Counted from the stretch's first letter, positions 45,702 through 54,721 are shown. The stretch: DNA of 64,000 nt from JAPHTQ01 sp050302275 (GCA_050302275.1 JBNLAT010000006.1:1-64000); one strand, 5' to 3'. Notes: generated by a model not told the origin, from the letters alone. Made by a program: numbers and translations.

Positions 45702-47090
45702 ATGAACGCCACTGCCTTTCAACGCTGGATATGCGATGCCTGCGGTTACATCTACGATGAAGCCAAGGGCGACCCTGACTCTGGTCTGGCGCCGGGTACC
45801 CGCTATCAGGATATTCCGGACGACTGGCAGTGTCCGCTTTGCGGCCTGACCAAACGCGACCTGCGTCTGTTGCCGGAAGCGCCAGCCGTTGCTGCTGTAA
45901 CTCGGCAAACACCGGCTAAAGTTTCATCCAAGGCAAAAGGCGGTGAGGATTATGTTGTCATCGTCGGTGCCGGTTATGCAGGCTGGTCGGTGGCCGAAGC
46001 GATCCGCCGCCGCGATGCGGAAGTGCCCATTCTGCTACTCAGCGCCTGCGCCGGATTGATCTATCCCAAACCGGCGATCTCCCTCGCCACTTCACAGGGA
46101 CGCAGCGCCAATGATCTGGTCGATACCGATGCCATGACCCGTGCCGCCGAACTCGGTATCGAAGTACAGACACTGACTCGTGTCTTAAAGATTGATCGTG
46201 ATCGCAAACGTTTGACTACTGCCAAGGGCGGCATTACCTACGGCAAACTGATCCTGGCGCTGGGAGCCAGTCAGCGTGAACTGGCCATCGGCGGTAACGC
46301 AGCCGATACCATTTTGCGAGTCAACGACCTTGCCACCTTCAATCAGATGCAACAGCGTCTGGCACAGGACGTACGTAAGGTCACCATTCTCGGTGCAGGA
46401 TTAATCGGTTGCGAGTTTGCCGATGATCTGAATCGTGCCGGTTATGAGGTCACAGTCGTCGATCCCGGCAAAAAGCCGCTTGCCGAACTATTACCGGAAG
46501 CGATGGCGGTGGAGTTGCAGAAAAGACTGGCGGATAACGGCGTGCGGTGGCGCTTCGACACCACCATGTCAGAGCTTAACAAGAGCGAAGACAATATCGT
46601 CGCCTCGCTTTCTGACGGCGTGTCACTGGAAACCGATCTGGTGATCTCAGCAGCAGGTCTGGTTGCCAATGTCGCGCTGGCGGAAAAGAGCGGCCTGCAG
46701 GTTGATGCCGGGATTATGGTCAATAACGATATGCAGACCTCTGATCCGGACATCTATTCGCTGGGCGACTGCGCTTCACTCGAGGGTCAGCTCTTCGCCT
46801 ACATCGAACCGATCCGCCGCCAGGCTGAAGCGATCGCCGCCAGTCTGATGGGGGAACATGAGCGATTCATGCCGATCCCGCCGATGGTCAAGGTCAAAAC
46901 CCAGAGCATGCCGATCAGTGTTTGCCGTCCGCGCGGCCCGCTGGATGCGGATATATGGAAGATGATCGAACACAATCAGCAGGGTTATCATTTCGAGATC
47001 ACCGCGCAGAACAACAACGTGATCGGTTTTGCCCTGAGTGATGCGTTGGCGTCGGATGCGGGGACGCATTACCGTAAAATGAGTATGTGA
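45702..47090 (+). CDS. Rubredoxin / rubredoxin-NAD(+) reductase fusion
   Basis: 462 residues. The first 55 form a rubredoxin with four iron-ligating cysteines (C11, C14, C44, C47; CDACGYIYDEAKGD and CPLCG). A linker leads to an FAD-dependent pyridine nucleotide reductase with VIVGAGYAGWSVAEAI (about 83) and VTILGAGLIGCEFADDL (about 228), ending with IYSLGDCASL. It should pass electrons from NAD(P)H through FAD to its own rubredoxin. The likely acceptor is the flavoprotein or OsmC-like protein of the same operon (inference). Fusion of the two parts is less common than separate genes. Confidence 0.9.
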   Translation: MNATAFQRWICDACGYIYDEAKGDPDSGLAPGTRYQDIPDDWQCPLCGLTKRDLRLLPEAPAVAAVTRQTPAKVSSKAKGGEDYVVIVGAGYAGWSVAEAIRRRDAEVPILLLSACAGLIYPKPAISLATSQGRSANDLVDTDAMTRAAELGIEVQTLTRVLKIDRDRKRLTTAKGGITYGKLILALGASQRELAIGGNAADTILRVNDLATFNQMQQRLAQDVRKVTILGAGLIGCEFADDLNRAGYEVTVVDPGKKPLAELLPEAMAVELQKRLADNGVRWRFDTTMSELNKSEDNIVASLSDGVSLETDLVISAAGLVANVALAEKSGLQVDAGIMVNNDMQTSDPDIYSLGDCASLEGQLFAYIEPIRRQAEAIAASLMGEHERFMPIPPMVKVKTQSMPISVCRPRGPLDADIWKMIEHNQQGYHFEITAQNNNVIGFALSDALASDAGTHYRKMSM

Positions 47091-47098
47091 ACACTCTT

Positions 47099-47134
47099 AT
47101 GGCGTGACCGCATCCCACTATACGGTCACGCCAT
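47099..47134 (+). terminator. Terminator hairpin after the OsmC operon
   Basis: ATGGCGTGACCG and CGGTCACGCCAT, perfect 12-bp arms with a 12-nt loop, 8 bp after the stop codon. T-rich tail is weak (TGCTTTACT). Confidence 0.65.
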
Positions 47135-47197
47135 TGCTTTACTCACCTGCAACAACGTAATAGGCTCCTGTTAACGGCAAACAATGCAGGAGCCGAG

Positions 47198-47854
47198 ATG
47201 AAAAACCCCTTATCCTTTCCGGATCGGGAACAGACCACCGGCGAAGAGATCGCCAACAGCGTGACCCATGGCCTCGGCCTGGCCGCGGCGCTGGTGAGTA
47301 TTCCGTTCCTGCTGCAACATGCTGCCCGGGTTGGCGATGTCAGTTTTATCGTCGGTGCCAGCATTTTTGCTGCGACCATCATCGTTCTCTATCTCGCCTC
47401 CACCCTTTATCACGCCTTCCCTCATGGAACCGCTAAAAAAGTTTTTCGTGCGATTGAACACTCGGCCATCTTTTTATTGATAGCAGGCACCTATACACCA
47501 TTCACGCTGGGAGTACTTAACGGCGGTTGGGGCTGGTCGATCTTCGGCGTGATCTGGGGACTGACACTATTGGGTATCGCGCTAAAAATTATCTTTAAGG
47601 GCGCACACGGTTTTATCTATGTGGCACTCTATCTGTTGATGGGCTGGACCATTGTGGTGGCAATTAAACCGATGCTGGAACTGGTTCCAACGGCAGGACT
47701 GTTGTGGATTCTGGCGGGCGGACTCGCCTACACCATTGGTGTCTTTTTTTATGTCTTCGATGCGCGACTAAAATATGGCCACACCATCTGGCATCTGTTT
47801 GTCATCGCCGGCACCACATTCCACTACTTCGCTGTTTACTGGTATGCGGCGTAA
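47198..47854 (+). CDS. HlyIII/YqfA family membrane protein
   Basis: 218 residues with about seven membrane helices. Metal-site motifs are present: NSVTHGLGLAAALVSI, STLYHAFPHGTAK and HTIWHLFVIAGTTFHYFAVYW. Related to the hemolysin III / PAQR superfamily; probable role in membrane homeostasis, not proven hemolysis. Convergent with the thioesterase gene (1-bp gap). Confidence 0.88.
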   Translation: MKNPLSFPDREQTTGEEIANSVTHGLGLAAALVSIPFLLQHAARVGDVSFIVGASIFAATIIVLYLASTLYHAFPHGTAKKVFRAIEHSAIFLLIAGTYTPFTLGVLNGGWGWSIFGVIWGLTLLGIALKIIFKGAHGFIYVALYLLMGWTIVVAIKPMLELVPTAGLLWILAGGLAYTIGVFFYVFDARLKYGHTIWHLFVIAGTTFHYFAVYWYAA

Positions 47855-47855
47855 C

Positions 47856-48302
47856 TTACGATTTCCCCAGCGCCACAAATTCGCCTTCCAGGCGCCCAGT
47901 AATTTCTCCTGCGTATTCCAGTTCCGATAAGACTGAGATACGCGCTCTACCACGACGCCTGAAGATTTTCAGGAAGCTCTGCCATCCGTGCTCATCAGAA
48001 AGAAATGCCCGCGCAGAAAAGCTTCCTGCAACGGGCAACAGATACTCCATATTATTACGCTGAATCACCAGGCGACTATCGATACCTTCCGCACGGGTAC
48101 GTACATGTAACAGCGACCAGGCGGCGAGGATCGCTACCGCCGAGGCACTGCCACCAAACAGTGTCTCGCGGTGGTTAATGTTTGGCGCCAACGGCGCTTC
48201 GAGGATGACCTCACGCTCACTTAGCGATTTCACTGTCACCTGCATCGCCACAGAGAGTGGAATATGGGCGTGCAGGTAGTCCTGAAGTTCCGTTTCTGTC
48301 AT
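47856..48302 (-). CDS. YiiD C-terminal-type thioesterase domain protein
   Basis: 148 residues, hotdog fold: LAPNINHRETLFGGSASAVAILAAWSLLHV is typical of the YiiD_C thioesterase family. Substrate unknown. It begins 9 bp downstream of the metY stop, likely in one transcript. Confidence 0.82.
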   Translation of the reverse strand: MTETELQDYLHAHIPLSVAMQVTVKSLSEREVILEAPLAPNINHRETLFGGSASAVAILAAWSLLHVRTRAEGIDSRLVIQRNNMEYLLPVAGSFSARAFLSDEHGWQSFLKIFRRRGRARISVLSELEYAGEITGRLEGEFVALGKS

Positions 48303-48311
48303 CAGTGAAAA

Positions 48312-49586
48312 CTACTTCGCTGCGGCCAGCGCCTGCTCGATATCGGCGATGATATCGTCGACATGTTCGATACCGATCGACAGCCTCACCATCTCTGGAC
48401 TCACACCCGCAGTCGCCAGCTCTTCGGGACTCAACTGACGGTGTGTGGTCGATGCCGGGTGACAGGCCAATGACTTGGCATCACCGATATTCACCAGTCG
48501 CAGGATCAGTTGCAGTGCATCGATGAACTTCGCACCCGCGGCTTCACCACCTTTAATCCCGAAACTGAGAATGCCCGATGCCTTGCCGCCGGTAATTTTG
48601 TTACACAACGCATGGTGAGGACTGGACTCCAGTCCGGCATACTTCACCCACTCCACCTGCGCATGGCCTTCGAGATAACGCGCTACAGTCAGTGCATTTT
48701 CACAGTGGCGTTCCATGCGCAACGCCAAGGTCTCCAGCCCCTGCATAATGGTAAAGGCATTGAACGGTGACAACGCGGCACCGGTATTGCGCAACGGCAC
48801 CACACGACAGCGACCGATAAAGGCAGCCGGACCGAGCGCTTCGGTATAGACCACGCCGTGATAGGAAGGATCGGGTTGATTGAGCATGGGGAAACGTTCT
48901 TTATTCGCCGCCCAGTCAAACTTACCTGAGTCGACAATCACGCCGCCGACAGAGGTGCCATGACCGCCGACATATTTGGTCAAAGAGTGGATCGCAATGT
49001 CTGCACCGTGATCAAAGACACGGCAAAGCATCGGTGTCGCCACAGTATTGTCGACCATCAACGGCACGCCATGCTTATGTGCAATCTTCGCCATGGCCTC
49101 GATATCGACCACGTTACCCGCCGGGTTACCGATAGACTCGCAAAACAGCGCTTTGGTTTTATCGTCGATCTTTGCTTCCAGTGCCGCCAGGTCATCGGAC
49201 GAGGCGAAGCGCACTTCGACACCCTGATTCGGTAGCGTATGCGCGAACAGGTTATAGGTACCACCATAAAGCTGACTGGTACTGACGATGTTATCGCCGA
49301 CACGGGTAATGCACTGAATGGCATAAGTGATCGCCGCCATCCCTGAAGCCAGACCGAGGGCCCCAATCCCTCCCTCCAGTTCCGCCATGCGCGCTTCGAG
49401 CACCGCCGTAGTCGGATTCATGATGCGAGTGTAGATATTACCGGGTACCGCCAGATTGAACAGATCGGCACCGTGCTGGGTATTGTCGAAGGTGTAAGAG
49501 GTAGTCTGGTAGATCGGGGTGGTCGCCGCCTTGGTGGTAGGCTCGCTGCTATAACCCGCGTGCAGGGCAATCGTTTCCGGTTTCAT
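48312..49586 (-). CDS. metY: O-acetylhomoserine sulfhydrylase
   Basis: 424 residues, Cys/Met metabolism PLP enzyme family. The PLP lysine is in HSLTKYVGGHGTSVGG; TTPIYQTTSYTFDNTQHGADLF and the long C-terminal domain (LVNIGDAKSLACHPASTTHRQLSPEEL) fit MetY rather than cystathionine gamma-synthase. It forms homocysteine from O-acetylhomoserine and sulfide. Confidence 0.92.
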   Translation of the reverse strand: MKPETIALHAGYSSEPTTKAATTPIYQTTSYTFDNTQHGADLFNLAVPGNIYTRIMNPTTAVLEARMAELEGGIGALGLASGMAAITYAIQCITRVGDNIVSTSQLYGGTYNLFAHTLPNQGVEVRFASSDDLAALEAKIDDKTKALFCESIGNPAGNVVDIEAMAKIAHKHGVPLMVDNTVATPMLCRVFDHGADIAIHSLTKYVGGHGTSVGGVIVDSGKFDWAANKERFPMLNQPDPSYHGVVYTEALGPAAFIGRCRVVPLRNTGAALSPFNAFTIMQGLETLALRMERHCENALTVARYLEGHAQVEWVKYAGLESSPHHALCNKITGGKASGILSFGIKGGEAAGAKFIDALQLILRLVNIGDAKSLACHPASTTHRQLSPEELATAGVSPEMVRLSIGIEHVDDIIADIEQALAAAK

Positions 49587-49664
49587 GCTGGGGCTCCGTT
49601 TCTGTTGTCGTTATCGGAATGAATAGTCAGTGTGACTGAAAACGGCAAGCTATCCAAGCGCGTG

Positions 49665-50180
49665 TCAGAACCCGGCCAGCCAGAGACGGATGCGTAATCC
49701 CAGTGTGCTGGTATAGCCACGGGTGACAAAGCGCACCCTGCCGCTGGCATCCAGCACGAAGGTCGCTGGCACAGCGCTGACGCCGTAACGTTTTGAGAGC
49801 GTGCCCTCCGGATCGTTAATCACAGGGTAGGCAACGCCCTCCTGCCGCAGATAGTCGATCACTTCATCGGCGCTGCCGGATTGCATTGCCACACTGATAA
49901 AAGGGACATCCTTCGCCAGGTCGTCGATACTCCCCTGCTCCAGTGCACAGATCGGGCACCAGGTCGCCCAGAAATGGATCAGGGACGGGCGCCCCTGCTG
50001 GGAACGCAGATCGAATGGCTCACCCTGAATGGTCTTCGCCGCGAACTGAGGCGCAACACCACTGGCCGCATTGCGGGTAAGAAACGCCTCCAGCGCCAAC
50101 ACAATCAGCAGCAGGAGCAGCAACTCCAGCAGCAGTTTCGGCAACGCCTTGCGCAAACGTAAGAGCCTATCTTTCATCAC
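49665..50180 (-). CDS. TlpA/ScsD-like membrane-anchored thioredoxin
   Basis: 171 residues: N-terminal membrane helix (LLLELLLLLLIVLALEAFL), then a thioredoxin-like domain with WCPIC (FWATWCPICALEQGSID) and cis-Pro AVPATFVLD. Periplasm-facing thiol-disulfide protein, ScsD/TlpA type. Divergent from the MgtC-like gene. Confidence 0.88.
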   Translation of the reverse strand: MMKDRLLRLRKALPKLLLELLLLLLIVLALEAFLTRNAASGVAPQFAAKTIQGEPFDLRSQQGRPSLIHFWATWCPICALEQGSIDDLAKDVPFISVAMQSGSADEVIDYLRQEGVAYPVINDPEGTLSKRYGVSAVPATFVLDASGRVRFVTRGYTSTLGLRIRLWLAGF

Positions 50181-50252
50181 GCTATTCTACCCACCAATCA
50201 CCCTGAACTCCCGCACCATGCAGCCACAGGGACAACACAGTACACTTGCTAG

Positions 50253-51500
50253 ATGGATCTGTTTCAACGACTACTTGTCGCGCTGGCGCTGGGATTACTA
50301 ATCGGTATTGAGCGTGGCTGGCACGAACGCAGCGCCCCGGAAGGGAGTCGCATCGCCGGACTGCGCACCTTTGGCATCATCGGTCTGCTCGGCGCGGTAT
50401 GGGGCCTGCTCTCCGAGGAGCTGGGCGAGCTACTGCTCGGTGCTTCCTTTATCGCCTTTGCCGCACTGGTGATCGTCGCCCACCTGCAGGAATCCCGCAA
50501 CGACGAGGATTTCGGCATGACCACCCCTGTGGCAGCAATGCTCACCTTTGCCCTTGGCGCCATGGCCGCCCTCGGCCACCTTGCCATTGCTGGCGCCGTG
50601 GCCGTCATCGCTGCCTCCCTGTTGGGCCTTAAGCCAATCCTGCACAAATGGCTGGCGCAGATGGAACAGCGGGAACTCTATGCCATCTTCAAGATGCTAT
50701 TCATCTCCGTGGTGCTGCTGCCAATCCTGCCCAATCAGGGTTATGGTCCCTGGCAGGCATTAAATCCTTTTGAGATTTGGTGGATGGTGGTACTGATCGC
50801 CGGGATATCTTTTGTCGGCTACTTTGCGGTGAAAGCGGCCGGACACCGGCGTGGCCTGGTGATCACCGGGCTGTTCGGCGGGCTCGCCTCTTCCACCGCA
50901 GTCACCCTCAGCTTTGCCCGGCTCGGCCGCACCAACCCCGGCGCCCACTCGTTACTGGCGGCAGGGGTGATCCTCGCAGCGGGCACCATGTTCCCGCGCA
51001 TGTTGCTCGAGGTCTCGGTGATCAATCGCACCCTGCTGCCCGAACTAACCACCCCGCTCCTGACCATGACGCTCATCAGCTACCTGAGCTTGCCGCTGCT
51101 GTTGTTCTCCCGCCAACAGGAACAGGGCATCAAATCGGTGGCGATCAGCAATCCTTTCGAACTGATGCCCGCGCTTAAATTTGGATTGTTACTGGTAGCG
51201 GTGTTGCTGCTGGCAAAACTGTTCCAGCAGTGGTTTGGCGATGCGGGGATTTTTGCCGTGGCAGCGATCTCGGGGATCACGGATGTGGATGCCATCACCC
51301 TCTCCCTCTCCCGCCTGGCTGGCGAAGCGTTAACCGTAAAAGTCGCCAGCGAGGCGATCTTTATCGCAGCCAGTGTTAACACCCTGGTCAAGGGTGTGAT
51401 GGTGATGGCGATCTGCGGCCGTGAAATGGCGTTAAAGGTGATGCTGGTCTTTCTCTTCGCCATCGCTGCGGGCAGCACGGTCATTTTCTACGGCGGGTAA
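50253..51500 (+). CDS. MgtC/SapB-DUF4010 family membrane protein
   Basis: 415 residues with about 12 membrane helices. The N-terminal third is an MgtC/SapB domain (LLVALALGLLIGIERGW, GLRTFGIIGLLGAVWGLL); the rest matches DUF4010 (GLFGGLASSTAVTLSFARL, AISGITDVDAITLSLSRLA). Function unclear; possibly ion or metabolite transport. The stop overlaps the glycosyltransferase start (TAATG). Confidence 0.88.
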   Translation: MDLFQRLLVALALGLLIGIERGWHERSAPEGSRIAGLRTFGIIGLLGAVWGLLSEELGELLLGASFIAFAALVIVAHLQESRNDEDFGMTTPVAAMLTFALGAMAALGHLAIAGAVAVIAASLLGLKPILHKWLAQMEQRELYAIFKMLFISVVLLPILPNQGYGPWQALNPFEIWWMVVLIAGISFVGYFAVKAAGHRRGLVITGLFGGLASSTAVTLSFARLGRTNPGAHSLLAAGVILAAGTMFPRMLLEVSVINRTLLPELTTPLLTMTLISYLSLPLLLFSRQQEQGIKSVAISNPFELMPALKFGLLLVAVLLLAKLFQQWFGDAGIFAVAAISGITDVDAITLSLSRLAGEALTVKVASEAIFIAASVNTLVKGVMVMAICGREMALKVMLVFLFAIAAGSTVIFYGG

Positions 51501-52531
51501 TGAGTATGAGTGGCACCATCCCGCAGACAGAAGTCGCCGTACTACTGCCGTTTCATAACGCCGCAGCGACCCTGGGCGAGACACTGGACTCGATTCAGCG
51601 CCAGACCCTGCGCGACTTCACTGTTATCGCTGTCGATGACGGTTCCGACGACGACTCCGCCGATATCGTTCGCCAACGCATGCACGACGACCCGCGGATT
51701 CATCTGCTACAGCCGGGAAGACAGGGTGTGGTCGGGGCGATGAACAGTGCGCTGGAGGCCTGCCGAAGCCCGCTGGTAGCGCGCATGGACGCGGACGATC
51801 TGATGGATGCGCAGCGACTGGAACTACAGTGTGCCTACCTGCAGACGCACCCGGAGATTGCCCTGCTGGGAAGCCGTGTCGAAATGTTTGCCGACTCACC
51901 ACTCAGCGACGGCCTGCTGGAGTACATCCGTTGGCAGAACGACTGCCTCACACCACAACAGATCGCTGACAATATCTATGTAGAGCTGCCCATCGCCCAC
52001 CCCACACTGATGTTTCGTCGCGAGGCGGTGATAACGGCGGGCGGCTACCGCGACGGCGATTTTCCCGAGGATTACGAGCTGTTGCTACGGCTACACCGCC
52101 GCAATGAGCGGATGGCAAAACTGCCGCAGACCCTGCTGCAATGGCGCGACAGCGGCAGTCGATTGACCCGCACCGACCAACGCTACTCCCGTGAGGCCTT
52201 CGACCGTATCCGTGCGACCTACCTGGCCGACGACCCACGACTACACAACGGCAGACCACTGGCACTGTGGGGGGCCGGACGTAAAAGCCGCAAACGCGCT
52301 GCACTACTGCTGGAGAAGGGTTTCAGACAGCTCGCCTGGATCGATATCGACCCACGCAAAATCGGCAACCAGATTGATGGCATCCCGGTTGTCGCGCCCG
52401 ACTGGTTACGCCGGGAAGAGCGGCCGCTGGTACTCAACTACGTCAATAACCACGGCGCACGCGAACTGATTGCCACAGAGCTGGAAGGGATGGGGTACCG
52501 GCAGGGAGAGGATTTTCTGCATGTCGGCTAG
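51500..52531 (+). CDS. Family 2 glycosyltransferase with Rossmann-like C-terminal extension
   Basis: 343 residues. The GT-A domain has VAVLLPFHNAAATLGETLDSIQRQ, AVDDGSDDD and the ARMDADDLM DxD motif. After about residue 245, LALWGAGRKSRKRAALLLEKGFRQLAWIDIDPRKIG looks like a small nucleotide-binding (Rossmann) domain. No membrane segment. Acceptor and sugar unknown. Start overlaps the MgtC-like gene stop. Confidence 0.85.
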   Translation: MSMSGTIPQTEVAVLLPFHNAAATLGETLDSIQRQTLRDFTVIAVDDGSDDDSADIVRQRMHDDPRIHLLQPGRQGVVGAMNSALEACRSPLVARMDADDLMDAQRLELQCAYLQTHPEIALLGSRVEMFADSPLSDGLLEYIRWQNDCLTPQQIADNIYVELPIAHPTLMFRREAVITAGGYRDGDFPEDYELLLRLHRRNERMAKLPQTLLQWRDSGSRLTRTDQRYSREAFDRIRATYLADDPRLHNGRPLALWGAGRKSRKRAALLLEKGFRQLAWIDIDPRKIGNQIDGIPVVAPDWLRREERPLVLNYVNNHGARELIATELEGMGYRQGEDFLHVG

Positions 52532-52533
52532 GA

Positions 52534-52823
52534 CGGATGCAGGGAACCCAGGGCCTGTACACACTAATTGAGTTGTCGGCGTTGCGACTAAGAAAGAGCC
52601 AATCAAGGCGCGCTGAGCGTGCTTTGGTATTCCAAAGGAGCGAAGTGCAACACAGAGTGGACCTTTCTTAGCCGCAACCCGAAGGGCTGGGGCCATTTTT
52701 CCGCCCAGCTGCGTTGTCTGTCGCTCATTTAGAGTTACTAAATTTCTCTCCATCCGCCTTGCTGGACAAAAAAATACCGCCAGCGACGATAACTCAATTA
52801 GTGTGTACAGGCCCCTGCATCCG
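52534..52823. repeat. Nested palindromic element, copy E
   Basis: About 290 bp. Outer arms CGGATGCA / TGCATCCG, then a perfect 24-bp inverted repeat (52551-52574 and 52791-52814) beginning GGGCCTGTACACACTAAT. Left arm carries an 8-bp insert. Inside, GTTGCGACTAAGAAAG and CTTTCTTAGCCGCAAC form a second palindrome (about 52580-52683, 15 of 16). The inner part has CAAGGCGC and GGAGCGAAGTGCAACACAG, reminiscent of the shorter repeats. It starts 2 bp after the glycosyltransferase stop. Confidence 0.8.
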
Positions 52824-52851
52824 ACCCAAATCCATGCCGGGAGAAACAGAT

Positions 52852-52877
52852 GAAAAAAAGGCCGGAAAATCCGGCCT
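52852..52877 (-). terminator. Rho-independent terminator downstream of the Na/Pi cotransporter
   Basis: Minus-strand AGGCCGG, loop, CCGGCCT then T7. It lies about 160 nt after the stop of the minus-strand gene at 53036. Confidence 0.85.
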
Positions 52878-52878
52878 C

Positions 52879-53000
52879 GTGATAAAAGGGACCGAATACC
52901 AGTCCCAAAAACGTGACAAGGAGAGCGAAGTTAACAACTTCGTACTATCACTACGGGCCAGTGAAAACCCGCTTGACCCTCCGATAGGTTCCTGAGGGTC
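52879..53000 (-). ncRNA. Candidate structured RNA or long 3' UTR
   Basis: Three further hairpins precede the terminator on the minus strand: GACCCTC/GAGGGTC (52975-53000), CGAAGTT/AACTTCG (52926-52942) and GGGAC/GTCCC (52888-52906). The last two are enclosed by GTGATA/TATCAC (52946-52951 with 52879-52884). No reading frame of note. It matches no RNA family I recognise, and no separate promoter is evident. Confidence 0.3.
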
Positions 53001-53035
53001 GAGTGTGAGATTAGACGAGCAAGCTTAAACCTGTC

Positions 53036-54703
53036 TTAATTGTCGGGAATTTCCGGCTCATCGCGTTTTTCCCCGAGATCCCGCGCCAGTTGCTGCAGCC
53101 CGCTGAAATAGCTCGCCCCTTTAACGGTCTGCTCCATCGCCCGCCGGACGCTGCTGAACAGGTCCAACTGCGCCACCATCTGTCGCAAATGAATCGTCTC
53201 CCGGGCCCCGGCGTTGAGCAGTTGTGCCTTGAGCCGGGCGTACTTCTTTTCCAGCTCGTCCAGTGACTCCAGCGCCGCCTGCGGCGCAAAACTTTCCGAC
53301 AGCGGGTCCGCCAGTTCCAGCAGCTTGACGCAATCGAGGCGAAACTGATCGAGACTGGCCTGTAGCTCCGCATCATCCAGATAGGGCAGGTTCTCCTGCA
53401 CCTGTGACATCTGCACCGCCACCAACGCCGCCTCCTGGTAATAGCGCGAAACCCGCAGCGCCAAGGGCAGGTTCTCGACGATCTCGCCGGGCAGATTGGC
53501 TTGCTGCATCTGCACGCTGAAGTGATCGACCGCGTCGGCCAGCCGCTCCATCACCGTCTGGTCCTTGTGCAGCTGTGCGCTGGTATGGCGCTCGGTACTA
53601 AAGGCATCGCGCAGCATCTTGCCGGCAAAATCCCCCATCCTCCCCAGCTCCATCACCAATGCGTTAAACGCCAGCGAGGGGGTGGCGACTACGTTCATGT
53701 CGAGATAGACCGGCCGCCCGAGATCCTCTTCAACGTTGCGCAGGCGCTTGACCAACCAACCCACCAACGCGGGGGTAAACCACCACAACAGCAACACACC
53801 GAAGATGTTGAACAGGGTATGAAATAGCGCCAACGAGGTCAGCATCGAGGGGGCCATACCCAGTAGCTGCCGTACCTGCTCGATTAAAGCCAGCAATGGC
53901 GAAAGGATCAGCAGGGCGATAGCGCCGGTGATCAAATTAAACAGCACATGTATCGCGGCGATGCGTTGGGCGTTGGCCGTCGCACCGATGACCGCCAGCG
54001 CTGCGGTGGAGGTAGTGCCGACATTGGCTCCGATCACCGTCGCCGCTGCCGCCTCCATGGTTAACAGGCCGCCCGCCGCCGCGGTCAGGGTTACCGCCAT
54101 CGCCGCACTGGAGGACTGCATCAGGAAGGTCAGAATAAAACCGAGGCCGGTAAACACCAGTAAACCGAGCGCATCCTGCTCGAAACCGTCCAGGGAAATA
54201 GTGTTGCCGATATCGGCAAAGGCATCCTTGAGAATGGCAATACCGAGAAAAAACAGACCAAAGCCCGCCAGCGCATCACCCAGTGCGCCGCGCCGTGTAC
54301 TGCCACTCACCACCCGTAGGAACATCCCTACACCGATCAGCGGCAATGCCAGTGCCTGCACATGCAGCTTGAACCCAACGATAGCCACCAACCAGCTGGT
54401 CATGGTGGTGCCGATGTTGGTGCCGTAGATCACATAGACCGTCTTCAGGATATCCAGCAGACCGGCGTTGACGAAACCGATCACCGCAACGGTGACCGCA
54501 CTGGAGGACTGCACCAGCGAGGTGATCATCACCCCGGAAAGAAAACCGCGCAGCGGGGTACTGGTCCACTCGGAAAGGATATGTTTCAACGCCTCGCCCG
54601 CGGCCATCTTCAGGCCGTCGGTCATCATTTTCATACCCAGCAGGAACAGGCCGATACCCCCGATGAAACTCCCGGCCAGACTGAGATCCGCAAGACTCGG
54701 CAT
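53036..54703 (-). CDS. Na+/phosphate cotransporter family protein (YjbB-like)
   Basis: 555 residues: two Na/Pi-cotransporter repeats with QSSSA motifs (SLVQSSSAVTVAVIGFVNAGLL and LMQSSSAAMAVTLTAAAGGLL), about eight membrane helices, and a C-terminal PhoU-like helical domain of about 200 residues. Probably moves phosphate with sodium. It lies 18 bp after the CPA2 antiporter, likely in one operon. Confidence 0.9.
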   Translation of the reverse strand: MPSLADLSLAGSFIGGIGLFLLGMKMMTDGLKMAAGEALKHILSEWTSTPLRGFLSGVMITSLVQSSSAVTVAVIGFVNAGLLDILKTVYVIYGTNIGTTMTSWLVAIVGFKLHVQALALPLIGVGMFLRVVSGSTRRGALGDALAGFGLFFLGIAILKDAFADIGNTISLDGFEQDALGLLVFTGLGFILTFLMQSSSAAMAVTLTAAAGGLLTMEAAAATVIGANVGTTSTAALAVIGATANAQRIAAIHVLFNLITGAIALLILSPLLALIEQVRQLLGMAPSMLTSLALFHTLFNIFGVLLLWWFTPALVGWLVKRLRNVEEDLGRPVYLDMNVVATPSLAFNALVMELGRMGDFAGKMLRDAFSTERHTSAQLHKDQTVMERLADAVDHFSVQMQQANLPGEIVENLPLALRVSRYYQEAALVAVQMSQVQENLPYLDDAELQASLDQFRLDCVKLLELADPLSESFAPQAALESLDELEKKYARLKAQLLNAGARETIHLRQMVAQLDLFSSVRRAMEQTVKGASYFSGLQQLARDLGEKRDEPEIPDN

Positions 54704-54721
54704 AGATAGTTCTGCTCCTGC

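Noticed and set aside
52714..52995. Open frame across the right part of repeat E
   Set aside because: It is coded by the palindrome and hairpin region, has low-complexity composition and no family likeness.
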